From assembly GCA_030836185.1 (NCBI GenBank), contig JAURQH010000008.1, positions 1-47,706 of the forward strand: 47,706 nucleotides of DNA, written 5' to 3'. The position numbers and the translations under genes were made by a program. The notes beneath the pieces were generated by a model. That model saw only the letters and a list, made by a program, of their open reading frames with translations, was not told the DNA's origin and searched no databases. This DNA is from Planctomycetota bacterium (lineage in GTDB: Bacteria; Planctomycetota; Planctomycetia; Planctomycetales; Planctomycetaceae). Shown in pieces: positions 1-8,600 of the stretch. Every line of letters starts with the position of its first letter. Within the stretch, counting starts at the first letter, position 1.

Positions 1-142
1 ATCTTTATGAAGGGTTGCGAAGTTACTTTGACTTCTACAGCCACGAGCGAAGACACAGTTCGCTCGACCGCCAAACGCCAGCGGAAGTGTACCGCAGCGG
101 CCGGTCAAATCGCGTGGTTCTTTCTCTCTAAGCAGAACCCGA

Positions 143-171
143 CCGTGGTCCAAATAATGGGGTCCACTTCA
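143..171 (-). mobile_element. Possible IS3-like terminal end / insertion scar
   Basis: Exactly where the signal-peptide frame stops, the minus strand reads TGAAGTGGACCCC followed by ATTATTTGGACCACGG. This resembles the terminal inverted repeats of several IS3-family elements (TG at the tip, then GTGGACCCC and TTGGACC). No transposase is visible between here and the window start, and no matching inverted copy was seen, so this would be a solo end or scar. The similarity is from memory and is weak. Confidence 0.25.
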
Positions 172-273
172 TCCATACAAGACGTCGGCTTGCGCATGCT
201 TGCCAACTGACCCTATAACAGAGAAAGCCAGAACTCCTACCGTGAATAATCTCAAGATAAGAATTTTCATCAT
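169..273 (-). pseudogene. Truncated exported protein (signal peptide only), probable fourth PEP-CTERM paralog
   Basis: A 34-codon reading frame starts at tandem ATG codons (273/270) behind a purine-rich stretch (AAAAAGGAAC on the minus strand). It encodes a classic signal peptide: MMKILILRLF, then a hydrophobic core, then an HAQAD cleavage region. It stops at TGA after only four more residues (VLYG). It lies 57 bp downstream of the PEP-CTERM gene at 331-1104 on the same strand and resembles the starts of those genes (signal, then AD). It is therefore most likely the beginning of a fourth paralog that has been disrupted. At the window edge, the minus-strand bases 26-9 read VTSQPF in another frame, similar to FTSQPF at the mature start of the 331-1104 protein. 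This suggests the body of the gene may continue beyond the window. Family assignment is inference; the signal peptide is directly visible. Confidence 0.45.
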
Positions 274-330
274 GTGTTCCTTTTTCAGAGTGTAAAATTC
301 GGTAATTGTATGCAGCACAAAAAGAAGAGA

Positions 331-1104
331 TCAATTTTTGAAATTAATGGTTTGATTGACACGTCGATATCGTATTATCCCTAAACCACACACTGCGAGC
401 ATAAGTATCGAACCAGGTTCGGGAACCGCGTGGACTTCAATTCTGAAGGCACGATCGATACGTTGAATGAGCCGGAAATTTGCCGGTTGGCCGAGTGTTG
501 TACTCTCGGCAATAAATTCTGTGGGTGGCGAGATCACCGAGGGATATGTGGCCGACCAATGCCATAGATTTGAGGGGCTGGAGTTATTCGTCCGAGAATC
601 AATATCATAAATAGAAAGCCAGTAGTCAGTATTCGCTTCTAAGGGACGTAAAACGGGAATGTCAGCCATATAGCGATAGAACTGATGATTGGGGGCATTC
701 GGGTTATGGGTTAAAGCCTGCCCTCTCACGTTGACCTGCGTGGCCCACTTTAACGACCCCGGAACCTGTCCTGCTGCGTCATAAAATTCCAGTCGGAATC
801 CGAGGACTGGTTCGGGGTCATTGATGTTCATGGACCCATACCAAGTGACCCAGAGGGAGTTGTTCACTGGCAATGCTGATTGTGATAGCTGGAAATCATC
901 AGCGATTCGTCTTGGAGATGTCGCTCCTGTTGTGTCGCTGCGCTCGATGTCAGATCCGGGTTGCAGCGGATTGAAAGGTTGCGAGGTAAAATCTGCAAGC
1001 AGACTATTCGAGGATGTGATTGACACACATGCGAACGTAAGTACGATAAGTAATCGGCAACGAACATCGGGGGGGATGAATCTGAACATGACTGAGGGGA
1101 TCAT
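331..1104 (-). CDS. PEP-CTERM exported protein (paralog 1)
   Basis: Exported protein of 257 residues and unknown function. An N-terminal signal (hydrophobic residues 17-36, mature protein from about ADFTSQ) is followed by a beta-rich domain. The C-terminal sorting signal is VPEPGS at 227, then a hydrophobic segment and a basic tail (RYRR), the standard PEP-CTERM arrangement recognised by exosortase. Landmarks shared with its neighbours and with the kinase ectodomain are VTWYGSM (87-92), YWLSIYDIDSRT (161-172), NLWHW (179-183) and DRAFRIEV (217-224). It is the last intact gene of a minus-strand run starting with the kinase gene, 36 bp after the gene at 1141-1890. Start may be Met1 or Met6. PEP-CTERM assignment is secure; the role of the domain is unknown. 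Confidence 0.9.
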   Translation of the reverse strand: MIPSVMFRFIPPDVRCRLLIVLTFACVSITSSNSLLADFTSQPFNPLQPGSDIERSDTTGATSPRRIADDFQLSQSALPVNNSLWVTWYGSMNINDPEPVLGFRLEFYDAAGQVPGSLKWATQVNVRGQALTHNPNAPNHQFYRYMADIPVLRPLEANTDYWLSIYDIDSRTNNSSPSNLWHWSATYPSVISPPTEFIAESTTLGQPANFRLIQRIDRAFRIEVHAVPEPGSILMLAVCGLGIIRYRRVNQTINFKN

Positions 1105-1140
1105 TCGTGTTTGAGATTATTATTAAATCAAATTAGAAAG

Positions 1141-1890
1141 TTACAATTTCTCGCAGGTTCTCCTGATACGTCGCTTCATGAATCCGATACCCAGCAGTCC
1201 TACTAGAGAGAGACTGGATGGTTCGGGGACGGCGATGAAGGTAAATGCTCGCCCAAGATGGGTTGGCGTGAGAATATTCCAGGAGTCGATACTATCCGTA
1301 TTTCTGGTCGCCAACCTGACATCACGCGGAAGGCCGACTCCAGCCAGCCAATGAAAGGCCGTTTGATTTGTCTCCGCTGTAGAAGCCGATCTGTCCACAA
1401 TTTCGATCCAGTAACTGGAACCCGTCGAGAGATCCTGGTCTAAAACGAGAGTCGTGCGATATTCGTTGTACACAGATGATTGAAGGGGAGATGCTGGAAT
1501 GACATTGACTGTGCCAGTGGGCGAAAGGCTATTCGCAAAATGCTCTTGAATTATGATGTTGGGAAACGGTGTTGGAGAAAATATTGATCCCCCAGAATAG
1601 ATGCGCACACGAAAATCGAGCGGGTTGGGTGTCCCGATTGTTCCAGTCGGATCGAAGGCGTTTCCACCCCACCAAGTCACTTGGACAGCGGTGCCCAAAT
1701 CCATATCTTTTTCGAGGGTGATTCCATTCGCAAGACGCGGTGTATTAAAAGTCCCCGTCACTATGTCCGAAATGAGAGGGTCAGGATTGTCGGTATCGAC
1801 ATTGTTGATAAAAGACCCACTTGCAATTGTTCCCCTCAGAGGGACCATTAGCACAATCACCATTAGGATTTTGGGCAGTTGTAAATTCAT
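1141..1890 (-). CDS. PEP-CTERM exported protein (paralog 2)
   Basis: A 249-residue exported protein. It has a signal peptide at residues 1-24 (ending near TIASG), a beta-rich domain and a C-terminal PEP-CTERM signal (VPEPSS at 221, hydrophobic stretch, then KRRIRR). It shares the local domain landmarks VTWWGG (71-76), YWIEIVDRS (160-168), FHW (179-181) and RAFTF (214-218). It is divergent from paralog 1 in loop lengths, so the duplication is not recent. It lies 40 bp downstream of paralog 3 and 36 bp upstream of paralog 1, which fits an operon. The start is supported by AGGAC about 8 bases upstream of the ATG. No function can be assigned. Confidence 0.9.
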   Translation of the reverse strand: MNLQLPKILMVIVLMVPLRGTIASGSFINNVDTDNPDPLISDIVTGTFNTPRLANGITLEKDMDLGTAVQVTWWGGNAFDPTGTIGTPNPLDFRVRIYSGGSIFSPTPFPNIIIQEHFANSLSPTGTVNVIPASPLQSSVYNEYRTTLVLDQDLSTGSSYWIEIVDRSASTAETNQTAFHWLAGVGLPRDVRLATRNTDSIDSWNILTPTHLGRAFTFIAVPEPSSLSLVGLLGIGFMKRRIRRTCEKL

Positions 1891-1930
1891 AAAACACGTT
1901 GTCCTAAAAAATGCCTAACAAAGCAGAAGG

Positions 1931-2785
1931 TTACTTTGAGAGAGAAACCAAATTTGAGTCTCTTCTCTTACGCCTGAAAGCCTGACCTCCTGACAGGACG
2001 AGTAATAACACGCAAGTGGTCGACGGTTCCGGTACCGGCACAGCGGTTTCAATCGCAACCGCACGACTCATCGAATCGGTCCCCGTACTTTCCCATTGTC
2101 CCCCAAAGCCGAGGGACATGTTCCTTTGCAAGTCTCCTCCCGGAAGAAATTCTGAAGCCGAACTCCAGTAAAAGGCATCTTCGGAAGGGAGTGGGAACCC
2201 AGTTCCCGGATCGGTGCTGTTATCCGTTTCGAAAATAGAAATGAAGTATTGCTGGTTGGGATTCAGTGCCGGTGCATCAGACAGCACTGCGAGAAACGCG
2301 TGAAACTCCAGACCGGGAGTCTGCATTGCCGTGGGGTAAGTAAAGACTTCTGGCACTAAAAATGTCTCAAAGAATGGGGCTAGCTCGGGAAGAGTCGGAT
2401 CCAGAAAATCGGGTGAATAAAAACGAATTCCAAAACTGGGATTTGGGTCAGGAAGAAAATTTTCCGAAGAGGAGGAAATCCCTCCATCAGTCAAAGGAAG
2501 CGGTAGAGGTCCACTATCAAACCGGTCAAAGTATGCTCCTGCCCATGAGATAAATAGTGTTTGACCTGCTCCGGGCGTAAAGCCGACATTTGTGAAGTTG
2601 TCGATGGTTTCGACACCATAAAGGATCCCGTTACCAGGATCATTAAAGCCATCTGAACCGAGCAGATGGGCTGAATCTAAAGGTGTCAAATCTGACTGCA
2701 GAAAGTCGGCATCAACTCTCAATGGAGTCTGATAAAAACCGGTCATTGCCATCAACGTGATAAAATAATAACGCATGATTCTCAT
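1931..2785 (-). CDS. PEP-CTERM exported protein (paralog 3)
   Basis: A 284-residue exported protein and the largest of the three. It has a signal region at residues 1-26 (ending RVDAD), a beta-rich domain with longer loops, and VPEPST at 251 followed by a hydrophobic stretch and FRRKRR, a PEP-CTERM signal. The shared domain is visible but more diverged: FISWAGAYF (78-86), YFISIFETDNS (180-190), FYW (205-207) and RAVAIE (241-246). The start codon is 19 bp beyond the kinase stop codon, so kinase and exported protein are almost certainly co-transcribed. Loops are rich in Asp and Gly (SDGFNDPGNG), which may bind calcium; that is speculation. Function unknown. Confidence 0.88.
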   Translation of the reverse strand: MRIMRYYFITLMAMTGFYQTPLRVDADFLQSDLTPLDSAHLLGSDGFNDPGNGILYGVETIDNFTNVGFTPGAGQTLFISWAGAYFDRFDSGPLPLPLTDGGISSSSENFLPDPNPSFGIRFYSPDFLDPTLPELAPFFETFLVPEVFTYPTAMQTPGLEFHAFLAVLSDAPALNPNQQYFISIFETDNSTDPGTGFPLPSEDAFYWSSASEFLPGGDLQRNMSLGFGGQWESTGTDSMSRAVAIETAVPVPEPSTTCVLLLVLSGGQAFRRKRRDSNLVSLSK

Positions 2786-2804
2786 TCACTTAATTGCGTA
2801 CGGA

Positions 2805-4730
2805 TTATTTAGACGGAGACATTTCATGACTCGGTTTATCAACAATCTCGATTTGAAATGCACGATCACACAGTGACAATCGCGGATTGGACCAAGTCTC
2901 CTCACCGGTCCACTGCACCATGGCACCACCAAGAGAAGCAGATGGAGCCCATTGCCATAAATTGATATCTGAAGAGCGTTCCTCTGAAAGATTCCCTTTG
3001 GTTCGAGAGTCATTATCTGTAATCACAAGCCAGTATGTTTGGTGAGCCTGTAGTGGCCTCTCCCACGGAATTTCTAGTTGGTATTTCATCGTCCTGATGC
3101 GATCCGATTCTGCCTGAATTGGCTGTTTTTCACCTTTGGCAATGTGATCGCTGTGTACGTCTCGAGTACCAATATCTTCGGAGGGAAATCCGTCATTGTC
3201 GTCAAGGATTGTTATTTGAAACATCGAAGAATCAACCAGATGATTCTTGTTCATTGCCCCCCACCAGGTGAGTTTTAAGCGATTATTTTGCGGGTCATAG
3301 TCCAAGGGCAGAATAAAATTATCCGCCATTGACCGTGGAATCCCTGCTTGCAAATCACTCACCTTATAGTTTCGAAGAATAGATTTGGGGTCCCATTTTT
3401 GGCGGAATCCAAACGGTGTGAGAGGATCCCAGGTTGCCGAAGCCGATTCAGGACGATGAGAATTAGAAATAAGAACCGATTCGTTATTTGCCCCTGATGA
3501 GGGATGTGTAAAATCCTGAAAGATTCCGAACCAGACCAAGAATGCGATTACGGTTGATAATATGGCCCCAAGCAAAATATGGGAGTAACTTATCCCCGTA
3601 GTTTTCACAGACTCTTCAGCAAGCGGTTGGGACACAATTTGGACTGATGTCGCTGAATAGCTCACAATTGACTTCAAATCAGCACCAGCGACAAATGGAG
3701 CGAGAGCACCGCTTAACATTGAAGAACTCTCGATTCGATCCTCAAGATTTCGCTCAAGAGCTTGCCGAATACAATCCACAAGTTCTTGTGGTAACCCGAC
3801 CCTATGTTGAGTAATGGGTGAAGGCGATACGGAAAGCATCGCCCGGGTCTTCTGCAATGGATTGCTATACTTTTCGTGACAATAAGGTGTCACGCCTGCC
3901 AATAATTTGTAGAACGTGACGCCTAGGCTATAGATGTCCGCGCGATGATCGATACTGGTTGCATCCAGAGCTTGTTCGGGAGCCATGTAATCCAGCGTCC
4001 CCATAACTTGACCGGTGCGAGTCAATTCATCTTCCTCGCCCAACCCTCCGACATGAGCGAGACCGAGATCCATGATTTTGATCTCGCCCTCACATGTGAG
4101 CATAATATTGGACGGCTTGATGTCTCGATGAATGAGTCCTTGATCGTGGATGTATTGCAAACCTTCAGCGATCTGGCGAATAATTTCGCAAGCATCGGCG
4201 ACTGCCAGCGTTCCAGATTGCTTGAGTAAAGTCGATAAGTCGATCCCATCAACCAGCTCCATCGCCAAATACGAGACCCCATCAGATTCTCCCGCATCGT
4301 GTGCTTTCACGATGTTGGGATGATCAAGACGACCGACGGCCTTCATCTCTCGTTGAAATCTGGTAATCGAACGCGGATGATGCATTCGTGCGGAGGTGAG
4401 CATTTTGAGCGCCACGACGCGGTCCAGCGAAGTGTGAGTCGCCCGATAGACGGCTCCCATTCCTCCCTGCGCCAGAAACTCATCAATTCGATAATTTCCG
4501 AAAACCATGCCGATACGATCATCGACTGATGAAGATTCCTGTGAACTCTCCATCAATCTCATATCCACCAAATCTTCGGAAAATGAGAGCGCGCGCTGAA
4601 AATAGGCATCGTTCTCGAATGTCCATTCCGCCGGAGCATCCATTGCCTCTCCGATGGCCAGTTCAAGATCGTCTAAACTCTCCTTCATAGTCGAGAGCGC
4701 ATCTTGATTAGGCAGAGTCTCCGCCGCCAT
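2805..4730 (-). CDS. Transmembrane Ser/Thr protein kinase with PEP-CTERM-paralog ectodomain
   Basis: Receptor-type Hanks kinase of 641 residues. The kinase domain spans about 78-345: glycine loop AQGGMGAVY (87-95), ATP lysine in VALKML (K109), catalytic HRDIKPSN (201-208, D203), DLG in place of DFG (221-223) and APEQ (250-253). One membrane span follows (about 384-404, ILLGAILSTVIAFLVWFGIF), placing residues 410-641 outside. That outer domain carries TWWGAM (488-493), YWLVITDNDSRT (566-577), NLWQW (590-594) and DRAFQIEI (622-629), the same landmarks as the three PEP-CTERM proteins encoded directly downstream. It lacks a PEP-CTERM tail. The N-terminus is uncertain: an overlapping frame starting at 4792 may be the real beginning, joined by a one-base frame change. 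Kinase identity is certain; ligand and substrates are unknown. Confidence 0.95.
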   Translation of the reverse strand: MAAETLPNQDALSTMKESLDDLELAIGEAMDAPAEWTFENDAYFQRALSFSEDLVDMRLMESSQESSSVDDRIGMVFGNYRIDEFLAQGGMGAVYRATHTSLDRVVALKMLTSARMHHPRSITRFQREMKAVGRLDHPNIVKAHDAGESDGVSYLAMELVDGIDLSTLLKQSGTLAVADACEIIRQIAEGLQYIHDQGLIHRDIKPSNIMLTCEGEIKIMDLGLAHVGGLGEEDELTRTGQVMGTLDYMAPEQALDATSIDHRADIYSLGVTFYKLLAGVTPYCHEKYSNPLQKTRAMLSVSPSPITQHRVGLPQELVDCIRQALERNLEDRIESSSMLSGALAPFVAGADLKSIVSYSATSVQIVSQPLAEESVKTTGISYSHILLGAILSTVIAFLVWFGIFQDFTHPSSGANNESVLISNSHRPESASATWDPLTPFGFRQKWDPKSILRNYKVSDLQAGIPRSMADNFILPLDYDPQNNRLKLTWWGAMNKNHLVDSSMFQITILDDNDGFPSEDIGTRDVHSDHIAKGEKQPIQAESDRIRTMKYQLEIPWERPLQAHQTYWLVITDNDSRTKGNLSEERSSDINLWQWAPSASLGGAMVQWTGEETWSNPRLSLCDRAFQIEIVDKPSHEMSPSK

Positions 4731-4792
4731 CGAGTCTCATCCAGCCAGGCGAGATGTTCGGCTAATCGTTCCATGTCAGGTTTCTGTGCCAT
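4685..4792 (-). other. Small overlapping ORF, probable frameshifted N-terminus of the kinase
   Basis: A 35-codon frame starts at an ATG preceded by GGGAAGA. It reads MAQKPDMERLAEHLAWLDET and runs into the kinase start in another frame. The kinase ATG at 4730 has a TGA two codons upstream and no good ribosome-binding site. The upstream frame has a better site and reads like a normal helical N-terminus. One missing base near 4731-4733 would fuse LAWLDETR to MAAETLPNQD. Alternatives are a translationally coupled leader peptide, or chance. Positions 4793-4993, between this and the sigma gene, show no other gene. Confidence 0.4.
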
Positions 4793-4993
4793 GATTTTCT
4801 TCCCATGAACATATGAGATGTTCACTACATCGGCTTATTAATGTTCAAGCCGACTGCGCTGTACGGGAAGCTCAAGGCAAGAGCACTCCCGACGCGCAAA
4901 GGTCACGCGAAAATGTGGATTCTGGTCGCTCAGAGAGGGGGAGCAGAGCAATTAACACAATGTTTTCAAATGACTTATGTCATCTAAAAAAAG

Positions 4994-5575
4994 TCAGTCT
5001 GTTTCCAGGATTTCTTTCAGTCGCTGCAAGACACGGTACTTGGCCTGCTTGACCGCCGAAGATGACATGCCAAGCTCGGCACATAAATCGCAAACAGATT
5101 TCTTTTCGATGGCAATGCCATAGAAAGCTTGCCAGGTTTGCTCGGAAAAGTCGGGCCTTACCACGGTCAAGGCGTTTCGGAGCAACTGTTGTTGAACTCG
5201 CAGCAATTCTTCCGGGTCGTCTGATTCTGAAGGAGCATCGGGAAGCTGTTGCATCCTGAAATCTTCCGAAGAGCCCCCCTTGCCTTGTTGAGGGATCGCA
5301 CGTTTTCGAAAAACGCGTGCCATTCGGTTACGGGTAATCCCCCATAGCCAACCACGAAAACTCTGATGCTCGTACCGAGCAAGATCAGAATGCACCGTCA
5401 TTAATACTTCCTGGACGACATCGGCAGCGTCCTCCATCTGTAAACCGGCTTTCAAGCACCAGTGATAGACGAGCGGACAATACAGACGACACAGCTTTTT
5501 CCACGCTTCCGGGTCATGACGAGCCAGCTCACTCAGCATTCGAGAAGAGGTAGAACCGGGTGATAGATAGGTCAT
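4994..5575 (-). CDS. ECF-type RNA polymerase sigma factor
   Basis: A 193-residue sigma-70-family factor of extracytoplasmic-function size, with region 2 and region 4 only. Region 2 contains DAADVVQEVLMTVH and SFRGWLWGITRNRMARVFRK; the SFRGWLW/ITRNR signature is typical of planctomycete ECF factors. Region 4 contains LGMSSSAVKQAKYRVLQRLKE, a helix-turn-helix that contacts the -35 element. ATG at 5575 is chosen; an in-frame TTG at 5587 is the alternative. Neither has a convincing ribosome-binding site. It precedes the kinase gene by about 200 bp on the same strand. Planctomycete ECF factors are commonly encoded beside Ser/Thr kinases, and here it probably responds to or drives the kinase/PEP-CTERM operon. 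No anti-sigma gene is visible, so kinase control is plausible. Confidence 0.9.
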   Translation of the reverse strand: MTYLSPGSTSSRMLSELARHDPEAWKKLCRLYCPLVYHWCLKAGLQMEDAADVVQEVLMTVHSDLARYEHQSFRGWLWGITRNRMARVFRKRAIPQQGKGGSSEDFRMQQLPDAPSESDDPEELLRVQQQLLRNALTVVRPDFSEQTWQAFYGIAIEKKSVCDLCAELGMSSSAVKQAKYRVLQRLKEILETD

Positions 5576-5685
5576 GTCAATAGCCAAAAATCGGTCGAAC
5601 GAGAGTGACTTTGAGAGAGCCTAATGGAATTCTTCGGTTCTGGCAATCTGATCTCTGACGACTTCATCTTGAATTCTCTGACCTA

Positions 5686-8600
5686 TCAATCCACAAACAG
5701 AAATTCGTTGGTCAGCATCAAGGCTTGAATCACCTGTTCCCACTCTCCCAAAGGGGGGGGAGGAGGAGGTGAAAAATCACTCCGAGCATTCCAGAGTTTA
5801 AGTTCACTCGATGGTCCACCAGTTTGTTTGATCAGCTTAATCACGGGTGTCCATTTGGAAGCATCCGAATTCGTGGTCCCATTGTTGTCCAGTACGAAAT
5901 CGATCGTTTCTCCCACGGACACCGTGTACTCGGTCAACTCTGTTTGAACTGAAGATTGCAAGACTTTCCATTCTCCCAATCGCCCTGCTTTGCTGGCAAT
6001 GACCTGTGCCCGCACTCCATCACCTTTGTCACGCAGATGCTCTAACTCTCCTGTGATCTGTATGACTCCCGAGACAGGAGAGACCCAACGTCGGATCGCG
6101 GCAAACTGGTTGCTCTTTCCGGGATGCAGAATGGTGCTTCCGATTCGTAAGTGACCGGCATCAGGAGCAGGAAATTCTGCTGCGAACTGATACGCCTGAC
6201 CATACCAGAACGTGAGTTCCGTGAACCCTTCGTCAGACAGGACGGAGGGATCGGAAGATCCATAACCGTAACGCCAAGGGCCACTTCGCAATGAAGCCTG
6301 AGCATCGGTTGATTCAATGAAGTTGACCGTCAAGCGAATCTCTTCAGAAGTCGCTTCGCGTCCAAACAGATGTCGGTAAAGAAAGCGAACCTTGGCTTGA
6401 GGCGTCTGTTGCACTTGAAAATCGGAACTCTCTGCCAGCTTCTGTGCTTGCTCGATGACAAATGGATGGTTCATGGCAAACAGCGCTTGTTGAGGAACCA
6501 TCGTCTCGGCCCGTTCGGGCGTGCTCTGATCGGGCGTGGCGAAATCAAAGGTTGAAAAGATGGGATCAAGATTCACTCGGTCGATGAAACCGTAAACCGT
6601 GCGGCGAGTTGTGAAGGGAACTTCAGTGAGATCTTCGGGCTTGCCCCCCACCGTGACATCAATCTCGCCACCTGCCACTAACATCGCGTCTCGCATCGCT
6701 TCAAAGTCGAGACGCTTTCGATTCGCACGCCAGAGATATTGATTGTCGGGATCAACCTTTGCCTGACGTTCTTCGATCTCGCTCGATTGACGGTATGTCC
6801 GAGAAAGTACAATCTGACGAATTAATGATTTGATCGACCAATCACTCTCAATCAACGATGCTGACAACCAATCGAGTAGCTCTGGATGAGTGGGAGGATC
6901 GCTGCGAAGACCGAAGTCGCCCGGCGTGCTTACCAAACCCTGATCGAACAAATGCATCCAGATGCGATTAGCCATCACACGAGACGTCAAGGGATTGTCT
7001 TTCGCAACGATGGCTTCTGCCAGTTCCAGTCGTCCAGAACGGTTTTTGGCAAATGGTTCTCGCTCTTGTCCTGCAATGATTTCTAAAAATTGACGTGGAA
7101 CCCGGTCTCCTCGGCGTTTGGAGTCACCCCGCAAAAAGACCATGGGAGTCATCGGCTTCTCATTGTCGATCATCACCATCGCACGAGCCGGTGAACCGGG
7201 ATGTGAAATTTCGACGTCTTTGACTGCGTTCTGACGTTTGGCGAGTTCGACACGTCCTTTGCCGAGCAGTTTTGAAGCTGCTGTGACCGCTTCCACATCG
7301 AGGCTGAATGGCGATTTTGGATCATACAGAACTTGCCTAACGCCTTCCCAATTAGGGTCATCGAGCGTGATATTGGTCGGCTTGGTATTGGGGTTCGCTT
7401 TGACGGCCTGCGCCATTTTCTGCTGTGACTGTTTGAGCAATTGTCCCAAAGTTGTGTGAAGCTCGCTGGCATTCTTGGGTGGATTTTCGGACAACGCCTG
7501 CTTCATCAGAGGGTTTAATTTCTCGCCATAAGTTTTAATCAGCTCCTCACGTTTCTGATCGAACTGCTGATCAGAGACACGAATCAGTGACAGATAAGCA
7601 CCGAGGACCGGATGAGTCTTCCAGACTTTTTGTTTCGTGGCAAGATCGAGATTTCGAGCCAGAGGTGTCATTGCTGTCTCTTTGAGTTTTCTTTTGGAGA
7701 TCAGAGACCGAACCGATTCTTTCTTCAGGATGTTCATCTCATAATAGCCCTGTAAATAGTCCGCAGGACGTTGGCGAAGATTTTGTGTCGCTTCGACTTT
7801 TAACCCGAGCTTGTATTTGTCGAGTTCGGCCTGTTTTTCCGCACGGGCCTGTTGGAATTTCTTATACTCTTTTTCCGGGACCGGGAATCCTTCGATGAGT
7901 GGCAAGTCTTCGGGAATTGAACTACTGGCGAACACTCCATAGAGAGAATAGTAATCTTCGATAGGGATTGGGTCGTATTTATGATCATGGCAGCGAGCAC
8001 AAGTCACCGTTAACCCCAATACGCCACGAGTGACCACATCAATCCGGTCGCTGATTTGTTCCTGGGTGTTATTACGAAACCGTGGACCGACCGTGAGCAA
8101 CCCGAGTGCTGCTAGGTGCTCGGAATCTTCTTTCTCGACGATTTGGTCGGCGGCGATTTGATATTTCAAAAACTGGTCGTAAGGCATGTCATTATTAAAA
8201 GCACGAATGACCCAGTCTCGATACGTCCACGCATACGGGTAACGTGGATCGATCTGCGGAAACCAATCTCGCGTATCGGCATACCGGGCAATGTCGAGCC
8301 AATGTCGCCCCCATCGTTCTCCAAAATGAGGGGACGCCAATAAGCGATCAACTAATTTCTCGTAAGCATCGGGCGATTGATCGTTCACAAATTCGGTAAT
8401 TTCGCCTTCTGTCGGAGGTAAACCAATCAGATCAAACGAGACCCTGCGAATCACAGTGCGACGGTCGGCTTCCGAAGAAATTGCGAGGCCATTCTCCTTC
8501 AGCTTACGAACCACAAAGGCATCGATTGCGCTGGATGTTCCGTTCTCTGAGACCTGAGGAATCGCAGGCTTCACAATCGACTGAAACGCCCAATGGTCCT

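Noticed and set aside
7-210. 67-codon plus-strand frame at the window start
   Set aside because: It is antisense to the broken signal-peptide gene and IS-like end, has no ribosome-binding site and no protein-like character.
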